DNA of 64,000 nt from Spirometra erinaceieuropaei (GCA_902702965.1 CACRXP010000416.1:386146-450145); one strand, 5' to 3'; shown: positions 24,206-36,479, numbered from the stretch's first letter. Notes: generated by a model not told the origin, from the sequence alone. Numbers and translations: made by a program.

Positions 24206-25990
24206 GTGGAGCACAAAATAAAACAGTAAATAGATTTGCGTTCCGTTGACGAACATTCAAATAAATCAGGAAAAGACAGCCTTCATAGAAGGAATTTAAC
24301 TCAAGTCTTCATTTTAGTTTGGCATGCCCCGATTACCGTTTACACAAAAAGACATTACGAACAGCTCAGCGCATATGGGTTTTTCTCCGGAATGCAAGTT
24401 CTTTGGAAAATTGGCATTTTTATGTAGAAATCATTTAGGACTGTTAACGTCATCCAATAACAACTTCTTCCAAGCCACATGTTCTTTAAAATTTAAAGAG
24501 AATTAGTATGGTTGGCATGTCTATTCACCCTTATATAACACTTTTGTTTTGCAAGGCGATTTGAGTTATCGTGTCTTGCAGAGAAGATTTAAAATCTAGG
24601 GGCTATACTTCATAGTGTCTACAATAAAAGGAAAACGATTCTCATGCGTTCACTTAGTAAACTAACAGTGTGTTTTGTCGAGGCCTATCGATGCGTAAAA
24701 AAGAATGCAGATACGAAATAATAGCCTTTGCAATAAATTCTGCGTGCATGCATTAAAACAGATAGCGGTGACTCTCAAGAAGAACTTGCTCTTTAAATTC
24801 ATCGCTAGCATTTTAAATTTGTCTAAACTGGAAACAGGGCAACAATCCTAACCAAGTACCTTTGGGCGGGAATCAGCGCTCAACGATAACATTAACTATA
24901 TTCATCCGTATTTGTCACTGCCTCTGTTGGTCAGTTCGAACATGGATCAGAAACGTTCGTCGAATAATGCTCTTTTCCAGCGATCTCTTTTAATTCTCAC
25001 CAATTAACCATACTGACAGATGGGCCTGTTGTGCACATCAGAGTCGGCGGTATAGCTTCGCCTTCCTTAGCTGGGAGACGTGTCCCGGAGGTTAGTGAAA
25101 CGTGTCTCGCAAACACAAAGCCAAAATATTGGCGACGCTAATCTGACCCACGTCACTTGCTGCATATTTACGCGATGATCAGTAATGAATGCCGATACCA
25201 CCGTATTAATAATGGTTATAATGTTGGGCAATGACTAGCGACCGCTTTTGTTCATTTTACAAGCGATGTTCAAGATTTACTTCCGCCATTAGGGATGGCG
25301 TGCTATTTATCGCGCGAGGATGCCTGATTCAGGGACGGAGTGGGATATAAATGCAGACGGAAAAAGCTGCAATTAAAATGGACTGGACCGCTACAGGCGG
25401 ATTTTACCAGATCGGAATGCCTGCTTCTAGAAACTGCTTCAGACTGGTAACTAATATTGAGGTCAGAGGCTAGAGAGGGGACCATTAAATAATCGACACT
25501 CAGCCTATGTGAGGTCAAGTCACAACCTCATTTAATAGACAAGGGTTTTGGAAAGTTAGGGTAAGAACACTGGAGTAAAACATAATGCCCTAGCTAAACC
25601 TTTGCATGAACTGAAGCCCCTTCGTTAGATGTCACTCTTTTGAGGCCAACCTCAGTTAAGTGAACAATCGAGCGAGGAGGTCCATCGTGTGCTCCACGGC
25701 AGGGTGAGGGAAGGGACGGTGACTGGCGAGTGAGTTAGGTTATTGTGATTGTAGACTTGCGTGGCCTCTACAGCACTTTCTTCCCCTATTCCGCCATTTG
25801 GATCCGCCGTCAAGATTGAGTCACGAAGACCGGAGACGGGACAGTGCGCTGGCGACTGGCGCGACGTAGACCCCCCACCAATGCGTGCCACCACCACCCC
25901 ACCACCGTCCTGATCTCCAACACACACTGTCCAGATCTTTATGCACCTCCGATGCAGCCCCTGCGTTGTTCCAGCGCATTTGCGCGTAAC
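24206..25990 (+). repeat. diverged repeat blocks R and Y, last copy
   Basis: 24206-24470 is a copy of R, and 24470-25990 is collinear with 4574-6180 to the same end point. No conserved reading frame. Confidence 0.65.
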
Positions 25991-26720
25991 CCCTTTGTGG
26001 GGCTGTCTGTTGGAGGTGCAGTTGCCTGGTCCATGAGTCAAGTTGTAAATCGTAAGACACGAGGGGACAAAGTCAGGTCAAGGTGGACGACCAAGGCCGG
26101 CCGATGTGCAGACAGATGGCGTCATTTCATGAGGGCAGACGTGACCCGCACAAGGTGCCATTCCGGTGCGGGGGAGGGGTGGTCGTGTGTTAACGATATG
26201 CTTGGTGGTTGGCGCGTCCGTCGCGGCCGCCGTTGTCATAAAGCCGGGGGGGGGGTGCGCTGGAGCGGCTCCTACATACCCAAGACCCCGGTTCATGCAG
26301 CGACCGGTCGGCAGGTCCATGAACTCACAGCTATCATCTTTCGCTCTTCGAAATTGTCCTCGGCTCAGCGATCACACTTCTAAGCCAGAAAAGTGTGTCC
26401 GGTCTGAGTTTCTACACGAGGGTGCGGGTCACTCTAAATTGTGTAGGCTTTGATATCTGACAGTTGGCTGGATAACTGGCGCCTAGTATATGAGGGTAGG
26501 GGGTTACTGAGTCGGTCTCAATGGTTTCTTCTTAATATGCCGTCAGTAGCAGTCACAGCCGGGATATCTGAGTTGCCCCATAAGCTGTTAGGACCTGCTA
26601 TGTTGAGCAGAGAACGAGGTCGTGTGTTGTAGGCGTGGACGGGCTGTCTGGCCTTGATAGCCACTGCGCCGCTTGCCACCTCTATCTAGCCATCAACAGA
26701 GAGGGTAGAGTGAGTTAGCT
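25991..26720. other. G+C-rich non-coding stretch
   Basis: Includes a run of G at about 26249-26258 and GCGTCCGTCGCGGCCGCCG. It contrasts with the AT-rich surroundings. Overlapping ORFs (25844-26383 and 26166-26453) have the biased, low-information composition expected of G+C-rich non-coding DNA. Confidence 0.4.
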
Positions 26721-28370
26721 GCGATGCAGGCCTTTCTTACAGTAAACTGATTCACGCTCAAGTCACCGATGCCGTGTCCGCACTGAACGATGTAGCTCGC
26801 GGCGGTCGATTTCTCAGTAATCAGGCTATCTTCCTCTCCACCTGAAATGAAGGCCACATTCCTAATGACTGTACAATTGATTTTTGCGCAAATTTGGTTC
26901 TCCCCTTTTGGGTGCTTACCAGAATGTTAAGACCTGCGATAGCTTTGTCTCGGATTCATGCTTATCCCCTATTACAATCCCGATAGGCTTTTAAATGTTG
27001 CTTCCACGCGACTTTGTGTAATTTTGGGAAAAACGGCTCCGATCCTTTTATCATTCCTTATTTTCACCTCCTAAAATGGAATTTGTCGCCTGTCAACAGC
27101 TGATCATCGTACGCACGTTCTATTGAATAAATTATATTATTGAGACGGCGCTAAAAAAAGTTGCGTTTCTGCTGATGCGTAAGCCCCTGTGCTACCACGA
27201 GCACGATATTGACAGTTAATGGAAGTCCCCCTAAGGTGTCCCTTATAGTGATTGTTAGACGTTCACTCATTCGCAAGACATGAACTTAACAGTTTTAGCA
27301 TTAAATACATTAGCCTACTTGGACCTAAAACGTAGAGCCTAAAATATGCATTCAGAAAGCAATTCATCATTTGTTCGGGCGAGATTACGAGGGAGATAAA
27401 GAACGTTTTCAGTATGAGATGGGTAGATGCCAGACAAAAACACATAAATAAAGATTGACCAGTGTAAGTTAAAAAAATATTAAGTTTGTCATTCTTGAAC
27501 ACAGTAGCTGTGGCGAAGGCTACAGTTTACTCGAAAGAACGTGCACGTCATCGGCTTACTGGAAAAATACAAATGAAAAACACCATAGTGATTAAAATAA
27601 AATAATACGCCAATGGATTAACAACGGATAAGGTCTGTGTTTTTGGCGGCCCTATCAATGAGAGCCTGAGCTATCTTATAACAGGGGATAAGGGCTTTTA
27701 GTAGTGTCCGGGTAATGACTTTGAAAGCGACATAGGCACCTGAAAAACAATACAGTGAGAGATTGCGAGAAGTTATGCAACAGATACCAGGGCCTCATTT
27801 GGTGATGTTGAATGCGCAGAGCTACGTGGCGCGTGGTTCGCAGATATTCAGTGCGACACTGTTTCACTGCGTTACAAATTTCCAGTCGTAGAAAACAGGT
27901 CATCATTTTGATTGCTCTGACAGACTCATTGGTGGAATGAATGAGGAGTGAAGCGCCTGCTATGGCATGAACAGCAAACCATGGCATTTGCCGTCTGCTG
28001 TGCGCTGTCAGTTCTCTGATGCTCGGTTATCCGACGATAAATGCGCTTCTGCTCCCGCTAAGTATACAGATCATCCATGTGTTTTATTTTGTTGCTGTTT
28101 TTATTGGTCAAACTCCTATCCAAGTATGTTTTGCGGACTAAGGGGTGTGGAGGAATGCACCAAGGTGGCCATTCCGACAGATCATTCACCTGGGGCTTTT
28201 CCGCCGCCGATCTGTTTAACTAATTTTTGCACCGGGTCCAAGTGGGAAGACGCAGTGCAAGCCTATTCTCATTAAAAGCTAAGCCACGCGTATGTCATTG
28301 TGCCTGCTTCACACGATGGACATCCACGGATGAGTCGGTCGAACTAGCGGGCCTGATCAATGTTAAAAAT
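26721..28370. other. no supported feature
   Basis: Two minus-strand ORFs of 79 and 103 codons (27263-27502 and 27676-27987) show no motif. Nothing else stands out. Confidence 0.35.
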
Positions 28371-28379
28371 TGCTTATTT

Positions 28380-28840
28380 TTAGACATTCAGCTTAAATCG
28401 GAAACAAGCATAGACAGCAGAATTTATTGGAACCAGGAAAGTCCACGATAGCCTATCGACCGCAATCTGTCGTTGCGTTACACAAATAACATATGAGAAA
28501 TATACAGAGACTTTAACTTCCACAAAAAAAAACAATATAAAATGGCAGGCTCGTAGTATACTGCACGCAGACTAACCAGTAAAACGGTAACTTGAAAACG
28601 CAATATAGGACAGGAAACGGGGAAGTTAACACGCAGAGGGATTGCGCAAGTCAAAGGGCTGAAATCTTCCAAGAATTGCTGATGTTAAACAGGTGTTCTA
28701 ACTGTTTACATAAGTCGGGTTTCTCCCGCCGTATGTAAACTGCCACCAAATAGCGCAGTATCATAATTGTTCGCGCTCGAACTAATACTCGAAAAAGATG
28801 TTTTTTGGTCTACCGAACGACCACTACCTAGAAAGTGTTT
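28380..28840 (+). repeat. copy of sequence found at 2690-3100
   Basis: GACAGCAGAATTTATTGG at 28413 and GGGTTTCTCCCGCCGTATG at 28718 match, in order, 2706 and 3008. It extends the block-X family to a third place. Confidence 0.5.
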
Positions 28841-29673
28841 TGTGGAAGAAGACCGTGTAATTTTATTCTCCTGCTTTAGAAGCCATGTTGATCATATAGC
28901 TCACAGCAGTTGAGTGAGTATTTTAGTCTATACGTTTGCAGACGTTTATTTTCGACCACATTGAATTGCAAAAACAGTAGCTTTTCATTGTATTTATGAC
29001 CCTGGCTTTCACTAGCTAATTACTGCCCGTAATCCTTAACTGCGACCTTCGGTGCACGAACGTAACTAGTTCGCAACTTTCAAATTGCTTGCTTCCTTCA
29101 CATAGCTGGTAACTGTGAAACATTCATGATGCATGGTGCAATCGGTAGCTCTCATCCGCAACACGATCGTCAGCGAACCATTTTAGTTGTCCCAGCTCGT
29201 TGGGTCATGCGTTGTCTGAAGGCACTTGACTTTCGGTTAGTTTTTCGAAGTTTTAATGAACCTGCCGCGACCTTCTGCCAGTCGTCCGATGCTTTACCTT
29301 GCACAATCCAACTAGGTCTTGCTGCCGAAAGCGAAACTGCAATGTAAACTCCCGTAGAATGAGGATCAGTTGTGCACAGAGCTTGTGAACGTCGGATGCA
29401 CCGCGTCGCTGAGCGAAATTATGGAAGGAAAATCGCTTTATTCAAACCCACAAGTCACAGTATTGGACGTTGTCACTTCTGCAACCCATGGGCAGTTAGT
29501 CTCTTTTCCGTAATTAAGTAATCTGTGTTTTTTGACTACGTGTCAAATGAATTTGGCCATCCTTGAGAATTGATTTGGAAGAAAAGCCTCCTTACTAATG
29601 GCCTCCAATTCACCTATGCTAGATGTCATTTACCCGCCGCGTAAACTGCCTGCCGTACTAGTTTCGTGTACAG

Positions 29674-30391
29674 AACTGACTATTTATGACCAGTCGTACG
29701 CCTTCATCCACGTTGCCAAGAGGAAGGCAGCTACAAGAATATCCCGCCACATCTGTAAAAAGAAGAGCGATAGTCAATGGCAGAATATATATTTGCAGGG
29801 TGACTATTTAGTTTTATATACTGCGTCAGTGGCACAATCCCAAAATATGTATCCTTATTATAATCAGTGTGTTTAAAAAGATAGTTTGGCATAGCTACAA
29901 GCCAAACTCAGGACGCAGTGCAAAGACATATTGCACGTTGTATAGATCAAAGGAAAAAAATTTGGCCCTTTCGCAATTTAAACGAAATGTAGATAAATAA
30001 ATTGAATTGCCACGCATTCATCGGCCTACCATTTGATGCTCTTCCGTTTAGAAGACGTAACATTCAGCGAATTGTTTAGCATACTTGTATTTTTGGAAGT
30101 GTAGAAGGACAGACCTTGTGCTGAGCAAACTGCCACGCTTGTTAATTTACGTGAATAAATTTACCTGACTCACGTAAAATGATAAGAATTAACTTTTACA
30201 ACTGAGTTTGGAAACGTATGGATAAACATAATGGACAGCTAACGTATTCTTTGGTTTCTTGTTATAATACGACAGGCGATTGCGACAGCACATCCCAGAT
30301 TGCGCTTCGGGTGGAAGAGGATATCCTAGTTAACATCTCTCGTGATGCGCACATTCAGACGACGTGTACACCAAAGATACTGAGAACTTAA
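29674..30391 (+). CDS. gene 3: two exons of a secreted-family gene (partial)
   Basis: Exon 29674-29799 (126 nt, phase 1 in and out) follows GTTTCGTGTACAG. It encodes LTIYDQSYAFIH, then a basic stretch, one cysteine and SDSQWQNIYLQ before G|GTGACT. The matching exon 55903-56028 has exactly the same length, and DQSY, RISR and SDSQ agree. Exon 30276-30391 follows TTATAATACGACAG in the matching phase and encodes GDCDSTSQIALRVEEDILVN with one more cysteine, then TAA at 30389. The IYLQG end resembles LYIHG of gene A exon 4. The upstream exons, including a signal peptide, were not found. Function unknown. Flanks to 30140 are also duplicated at 55860-56390. Confidence 0.5.
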
Positions 30392-30499
30392 TGATAACGC
30401 ATTTCGACGATGTTTACCGAGATTCCAGCAGCACTTTCACGAAATCAGACTACTTATTATTTTGTAAATATAAACTCTCGTCCTGGAGTAAACAATGGC

Positions 30500-30590
30500 A
30501 AGTTATCTAGAGGAAGCTGGCATTGCGCTTGGTGTGAAAACGGACGTCCTACTTAGCATCAGTCCTGATGCGGACATTCAGACGACATGT
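30500..30590 (+). pseudogene. decayed tandem copy of gene 3's last exon
   Basis: ATTGCGCTTGGTGTG ... GATGCGGACATTCAGACGAC matches 30302-30360 of the neighbouring exon, but the AG acceptor is missing at the equivalent place. The frame continues open to 30788, probably by chance. Confidence 0.45.
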
Positions 30591-31384
30591 TTCATTTACC
30601 TCCACAACGACAATATAAGGCTACTGAAATATAATGCACATACCCTGTTCTATATATGTGGGTGGTTGAGACAGGAGAAAACAGAGATTATGGATGAGTC
30701 TGGGTTTTGGGTCTCCGTAGAAAAAATTTCGGAATTCTTTCGAGTGGCACAATTTCCATTGAGCATTTGTATCGCATACAACATGTAGGAGCGCAGAACT
30801 TATTATCATAAAGCACACAAACATTCAGGTCACCGTCATGGATTAGAATTAAATAAAGAGCCACTACAAAGCGAGGTTGCGGTTTATTTGAGATTTGTTT
30901 ATCCGCCTGACTACGGACAACCTATAACGTTTAGCAAAGTGTGCAAAACACCTAGATACAACCTATTGAATATGCTCCCTCCTACTAAGATGATTGGTGA
31001 AGGAAAACACGTCTTGCTCTTTTTCAAATTATTTTAAAAATGTGTCAATATTTCAAAACCTCAAGAAGAGAATGTTTTTTTTTTCAGCGATCATAAATAT
31101 GCCTACCCAGCTGCCTTTTGAATCTCATAAGTCCCGTTGTTGTCGACATAATTATGTAATATTAAATGAACTTGAAACTGTGAATTGCATACGTAGTCGC
31201 CATATTTAACGGCATGTTAAAATTTAGCTAATTCCGAGAATTTCATGGATTAAATTTGAGTTTACAGACAATAAAAGAATAATGGCATTTAAATGCGGCT
31301 TAAAAATTCGGCTTATCCGTGATGTAAATTGCTTTAATTCCCCAAATTCTGGTAAACAACGCTATGTAATAAAATGAGTACTGT

Positions 31385-31575
31385 CATCCAATCGCGAGAC
31401 CTCGGCAACCTCGGTGAAATTAAAGCCCATGGCAGCAAGGGCAAGGCTTGAGTGCAGCCCGCGACCCAACCAACTATGCTAAGAAGCCCTACTGGATGTC
31501 ATGAGATTAGGTACGCTTGTCCTCGCTGTCGTGAGTTTGAATTCCAGAAGGCCGCTTTTCCCGTTCCATAATAAT
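31385..31575 (+). repeat. tRNA-like/SINE-like repeat
   Basis: Contains a B-box-like GTGAGTTTGAATTCC at 31541 and a G+C-richer body (ACCTCGGCAACCTCGG). No second copy was seen in the window, so class and strand are tentative. Confidence 0.3.
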
Positions 31576-31664
31576 CTACTCAATACCTGTAGAATATACC
31601 ACCGACTCACGATTTTGGAATCAGAAGATAGTTAATAACGATAATTTGGTTCTCTTTTGAATAG

Positions 31665-31914
31665 GTTGGTGTGTATGCTTCAACCGTCATTTCGTCCACA
31701 TGGACTTTGACCGCCGCTCATTGTTTCGTTGGATCTCGTCGATGCAAAAATATTCCACTCGGTCAGCCCCTGTCATTGAAATATTTCGTCGAGGATAATA
31801 TGTTTTTTCGCATAGAAGACCACAATCGCACACAGCGCGATGGTCCACCATACAACGTTCTAGTACAGCACGTCGTCATGATTCTGGATTATAACATAGA
31901 CGGAATGAAGAAAG
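31665..31914 (+). CDS. trypsin-like serine protease, single exon (partial)
   Basis: Acceptor TCTCTTTTGAATAG, then an open exon to the donor AAAG|GTTAAG. It encodes STVISSTWTLTAAHCF, the signature around the catalytic histidine of S1 (trypsin/chymotrypsin) proteases, with the Cys pair partner after His. The exon ends DYNIDGMKKG, which fits the usual break just before the N-D-I-A-L block carrying the catalytic aspartate. Signal peptide, activation-peptide, Asp and Ser exons were not found. The downstream side runs into an assembly gap at 33157. It may be part of a real gene extending past the gap or an isolated relic. Confidence 0.7.
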
Positions 31915-31919
31915 GTTAA

Positions 31920-33156
31920 GAATTCGCCTTAATAAGTTGAACCCAAAGGTTAGATGATGTATGTTCTATTATTTTTTGGGTACCGTTGAAGCAGCAGTTT
32001 TATGTCGTGCACAGTACTTTGATCTAAGCAAACTATGTGCTCTTCCGCCTGTCTGACCAAAAAAACTCAAAAGTATATATTATATTGTCATTCACAAGTC
32101 ATTTCGAAGACTTTGTAAGGATCTGTGTTACTCTTGGCAATAGCAATGATCTTCAATTACGTTTTAGTAAACTTTTTAATTAGAAGCACCAAGCATAATT
32201 AAATTAGTAGCAAGGATGTCACAAACATCGGCGACGATTGCAGGAACTACAACCTAAACTAAGCACAGATAAGCAAAACGCTTGCTGCCTATACATAAAA
32301 TACCCTAATCTGCAGTCTTCGCGGTTCATTAGTGCCAATAAAAACTGAAAGGCAAACGAATAAGTGTACTGTTCCAACTCCTACAGCTCCTCCTTCTTTA
32401 GCGGGAATTGGATAAATAATGCAGCCGATGCGTTTCATATTACTATGTCTCAGTTATTTGAGAGACTTCGTGCCTGTTATAACAAAACTTGTAAGGGCAC
32501 TTTACAGTCACATCAGGAAACGTCATCTGAGTAATTACGAGCATCGTGAAATGGCCCGGTCTCCATCAAGATAATTTTTGTAGGAGTGAGGTAAATTAGG
32601 ACGACAGAAGCTGTCCAATTTACGGTCGATCAGAAGCTGTTAAAACTGAAAAACATTCACGGCCATTTAAAGGACGACGGAGACTATGCAGACTCAACTG
32701 TGACCAGCAAGAAAATCGCTGTTTAACCCGGAAGAACTACTACTGATGCACGGAAAGTAGCATGATTGTGGATGCGTCTGTCAATCACGGTAAACATTAC
32801 TTGCAGGCAGTCCCCTAGTAGACCTGCCCTCTTCTGATGCCATTGCACGCGAATTTAATCAAAATCTTTCACTGTATGTATAAGCAGCATCCTGCCCTTG
32901 AGCAGCGAAAACCAGTCATATAGGACAGTGGAATGGTACTCCTTCTTAAAACAGGTAGCCTTGCGCTAAATTTCACGTGAGATTATTTTTGTGGTTAGTG
33001 TTGGTGCCAGGGCACAGGAATGGATGCCATCCAAGAGTGTAGGGTAGGCAGGGGTATACTTTATGGTAGGTGTTACCTACCCCAGGTACCATTCGTGCTG
33101 AGCAAAAGAGGTGAATATCTAGGAACTTTGTGGTATCACAAATTCAGAAGACGAGG
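31920..33156. other. no supported feature
   Basis: Searched for continuing protease exons (N-D-I/L, GDSGGP-like) and found none. Confidence 0.35.
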
Positions 33157-33650
33157 NNNNNNNNNNNNNNNNNNNNNNNNNNNNNNNNNNNNNNNNNNNN
33201 NNNNNNNNNNNNNNNNNNNNNNNNNNNNNNNNNNNNNNNNNNNNNNNNNNNNNNNNNNNNNNNNNNNNNNNNNNNNNNNNNNNNNNNNNNNNNNNNNNNN
33301 NNNNNNNNNNNNNNNNNNNNNNNNNNNNNNNNNNNNNNNNNNNNNNNNNNNNNNNNNNNNNNNNNNNNNNNNNNNNNNNNNNNNNNNNNNNNNNNNNNNN
33401 NNNNNNNNNNNNNNNNNNNNNNNNNNNNNNNNNNNNNNNNNNNNNNNNNNNNNNNNNNNNNNNNNNNNNNNNNNNNNNNNNNNNNNNNNNNNNNNNNNNN
33501 NNNNNNNNNNNNNNNNNNNNNNNNNNNNNNNNNNNNNNNNNNNNNNNNNNNNNNNNNNNNNNNNNNNNNNNNNNNNNNNNNNNNNNNNNNNNNNNNNNNN
33601 NNNNNNNNNNNNNNNNNNNNNNNNNNNNNNNNNNNNNNNNNNNNNNNNNN
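33157..33650. other. assembly gap (494 N)
   Basis: Unbroken run of N. ORFs spanning it are artefacts. The right side is inside a Gypsy gag. Confidence 1.
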
Positions 33651-34137
33651 GTGGCCTCTTCCAGCTCGACTTGCTGAAAAGTATCATTGACTCGATCGGC
33701 CAAGTCAAAATAGTCCTTTTCAGGCTTATGTTCCAGCCTGAAACGTCGACTGAATAACGACTTGTAAAACAGGACAATGCTTTCAAATGCTTGACTGTGT
33801 CCTTAAACGAGACATCTCATGGTTTCTGAGGCAGAATGAACTTTACGTACCGCCCGTGTTCCCACTGGGCCAGTTTTAGCAGAATGATTTTCACCTTCGT
33901 CTTGTCGTCCAGTTCTGCTCCCTCCTCTTCGAACAGTCCTTCGTACTTTCGAAACCAGGCTTCGAAATTCACGCCTCCCTCTGGATTGTAAACGAACTCG
34001 GTGATCCGTTGTTCGATCTGTCTCCTCTTCTTCACTCTGGATGCCGGTCCCCAATTCCGCTGCATTTCCGCGAGTAGTGCCATGAAGCTGGCCTGCTGGG
34101 CCTCCAGTATGTGTTCCACTTGTTCTTCTGATATCAT
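33651..34137 (-). pseudogene. Ty3/Gypsy gag fragment, broken
   Basis: The minus-strand ORF from 34137 starts MISEEQVEHILEAQQASFMA. Its core FVYNPEGGVNFEAWFRKYEG and the LDDKTKVKIILLKL/FILP pattern are typical of gag N-terminal domains in invertebrate Gypsy elements (DUF7083-like). A stop interrupts after ILPQKP at about 33817, and the homologous reading continues in another frame (YFDLADRVNDTFQQVELEE) into the gap. The start lies 24 bases from the LTR edge, directly after the primer-binding region. The copy is dead. Confidence 0.75.
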
Positions 34138-34140
34138 TTT

Positions 34141-34160
34141 GCTGCACCTGCGTCGCCAGT
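34141..34160 (-). other. candidate primer-binding site of the Gypsy element
   Basis: Immediately downstream of the LTR on the minus strand, ACTGGCGACGCAGGTGCAGC, the position where the priming tRNA binds. TGGCGAC-type sites are common in Gypsy elements. Confidence 0.5.
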
Positions 34161-34602
34161 TGTTATGACCCGATAGGAAGGTAGGACACGAAGGGAGCCG
34201 GTTTGAAGGACAAGCGCTTTAGTCGTAACTTGCGGACACGGCGGGGTTAAAACTCGTAAGAAAGGTGTGCTATTTGTATTGGCTCCCGTGCGTTATGGAA
34301 CATTCCGTCCAATGACGTGACAGCCATTGAGGGCGTTCTAGAATGTTCCTGCCCCCAGCGTGCTGGTCGCTGATTGGCCACAGCGTGCGCGATAACCCCA
34401 CCCCCCACCTCCCCACGGAAACGTCTGGAATGTTCGACCAGCCATTGATTGGGCCGCACACGTGAGCCAAGCCACCACGCGTGCTCGGCGCTGCAGTGCA
34501 CGCCGGTCGGTCGTCCAACTTCACGCGTGGCTCAGGTCGCCGGCTTGGCCCCTGTTTAGCGCCTTAGGCCGTGGCTCTACGCAGCTTTCACTCTCCGTAA
34601 CA
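34161..34602 (-). repeat. 5' LTR of the Gypsy element (442 bp)
   Basis: On the minus strand it begins TGTTACGG at 34602 and ends TCATAACA at 34161, giving matching TGTTA/TAACA ends. The primer site and gag follow. The 3' LTR is not visible. Upstream of 34602 a PLE reading frame is cut mid-protein, so the Gypsy element inserted into the PLE. Confidence 0.7.
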
Positions 34603-36185
34603 GGCCACCACAATCTTTGCGGCAGACGAGGACATCCAGGAAGGCCAGTTGATTGTATTCCTCCTCCTCCATCGTAAATTGAATGTCCGAGAAGAAGGCG
34701 TTGAGATGTTCTTTGAATGTCAGCACTTAATCCCGTTCGGTGATGACGAAGGTGTCATCCACATACAGAGCCCATAATTTCGGTCTGCGGAGTCGAAAAA
34801 CCAGCGACTCCAGCCGTTGTACGACCGCCTCAGCTATGAGTCCCGAAATCGGCGAACCCATTGGCGTTCCCTTCACCTGCTCGTAGATTGTTCCGTCGAA
34901 TGTAAAGTACGTCTTGAGACAGAACGTCAGGAGCTGGATGATTTGGGTGTGTCCGAGGCGATTCTCCGTTTCGTCCTATTCCTCTCGTAGGAGTAGTTCG
35001 ATGGTCTCGACTGCCAGGTCCTGCGGGATAGAAGTAAAAATGGACGTGAAATCAAAGGAAACCATGATATCGCGTGGCAGGAGACTTACTGCTTTAATTT
35101 TCTCCAAAAATTGCGCTGACGAGCTGACTTTAGCGTTCGAATCGGAGGTCAAAAACTTGAGATGTTGGAACAGCCACTTTGTCAGTCCGTTGGTTGGGGT
35201 ACCCTTTAGTTATGGACAGGCCGAAGAGGAACGCCCTCTTTGTGCACTTTTGGGCGACCGTAGAATCGGGCTAGGGCCGTTTCTTGTGCTTTCGCCATGC
35301 GTCGGTTGATTGGCGATATTACACCTGAGTTCTCCCTTGCCAACAGCGTCGCGCTAATCTCGCGTGTCAGCATTTTCATTGGGTTGGATTCGCATGGAAC
35401 ACAGGACTGACGATCATCCAACAAGATTTTTGCATTTTGATAGTAGTCTGTCCTGTCCAATACGACCGTTGAACGCCCCTTGTCCGCAGGCACGATAACG
35501 AGGTCGTTGTCGGCCCTGAGTTCCTTAAATGCATGGCGCTCGGCCTTGGAAAGCACGTCGCGCGGCCTATGAGCCATGAGGAGGGAGAACACTCGGTGTA
35601 AAATGAGGTCCTTCGTTTCGTCTGTCGCTGCCGTCTGTCTGAGGATTGGTTCCACTGCTGCGATCAGGTTGACAGGTTTGGCATCCGCTGTGTTGAATGA
35701 TGCCTCATGCCGTAAAACCTGCATTTGTTCCTCCTTCACCTCCTTTGACGACAAGTTGTGCACCAGTTTGTCGTTCTTGGATAACATTGGAGCAGGCAGC
35801 TTACGAAATTTGCTCTCTAGGGCTGCTTCGCGCGTTGCTTTATGTTCGCGGGTTCGTTCGGCCAGCCTCTGCTGAAGCAGTTTTATGCCGTCCTCGCCCA
35901 TGAACTCGCATCACCCTGCTTTCTCTTGGTCAATCCTCTGACGGTATTTGCGAATCTGTGAGTGACAATCTTGAAGGAGCACTCGGATCATTCGTCGGCC
36001 GTTCTGGAGTACTGCGCGTCTCGCCAGCTGTGTGTTGACCGGAGGTTTGTATGAAACGCACTTCGGCAGCACATTGCTGTCGAGACACCTGTGCAGAAAT
36101 CGAATCTGCGCACATGTTGGCGCCTCTCGAAGAGCAAAGGTTTCCCACCGTCGAGCCGATCGGAGCGCTTCGCGCCCAAAAATAT
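34603..36185 (-). mobile_element. Penelope-like element, RT region, cut by Gypsy insertion
   Basis: The minus strand encodes an N-terminal part (35911-36339), then an ORF from 35901 with NDLVIVPADKGRSTVVLDRT and ARFYGRPKVHKEGVPLRPV. In lower coordinates are KGTPMGSPISGLIAEAVVQR and LWALYVDDTFVI (about 34750-34790, intact YVDD), and LAFLDVLV. These are the ordered RT motifs of PLEs. The frame changes near 35206 and stops near 34730 indicate decay. The GIY-YIG part is missing beyond the LTR insertion at 34602. Its 5' end continues into the hairpin at 36186-36477. Confidence 0.85.
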
Positions 36186-36477
36186 TGCTGATTGGAGCGA
36201 ACAGGCGAGTTCCAGGTAGCTGTTCAGAAGATGACGATGCGATCATTGGGACAAGAAATTTATTTGCCTGACGTTTCGGACCCTCACTCGAATCCATCAT
36301 CAGAGACATTCGCAGGTGAACTCCTGGTTCCACCATCACCTACATCTGCGAATGTGTCTGATGATGGATTCGAGTGAGGGTCCGAAACGTCATGCAAATA
36401 AATTTCTTGTTCCAATGATCGCATATTCTCCTTCTGAAATGCTACCTGGAACTCGCCTGTTCGCTCCTATCAGCAGT
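36186..36477. repeat. PLE terminal inverted repeat (hairpin) with paired hammerhead-like motifs
   Basis: Arms of about 140 nt: GAGCGAACAGGCGAGTTCCA at 36197 is mirrored at 36451-36470, and the arms meet at about 36330. Both strands carry CTGATGA, a 19-nt stem-loop with GGA/TCC closing, then GAAACGTC (plus 36358-36391, minus 36303-36270). This is the CUGANGA...GAAA core of a hammerhead ribozyme with a very short helix III, as reported for PLEs. Confidence 0.6.
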
Positions 36478-36479
36478 CG

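Noticed and set aside
25844..26453. Two long overlapping ORFs (179 and 95 codons) in a G+C-rich stretch
   Set aside because: Not conserved in the other block copies at 5840-6180 and 14060-14290. High G+C removes stops by chance.
33020..33786. Several long ORFs on both strands around 33.1-33.8 kb
   Set aside because: They run through the 494-base gap of N. Only the minus-strand gag remnant to the right is real.
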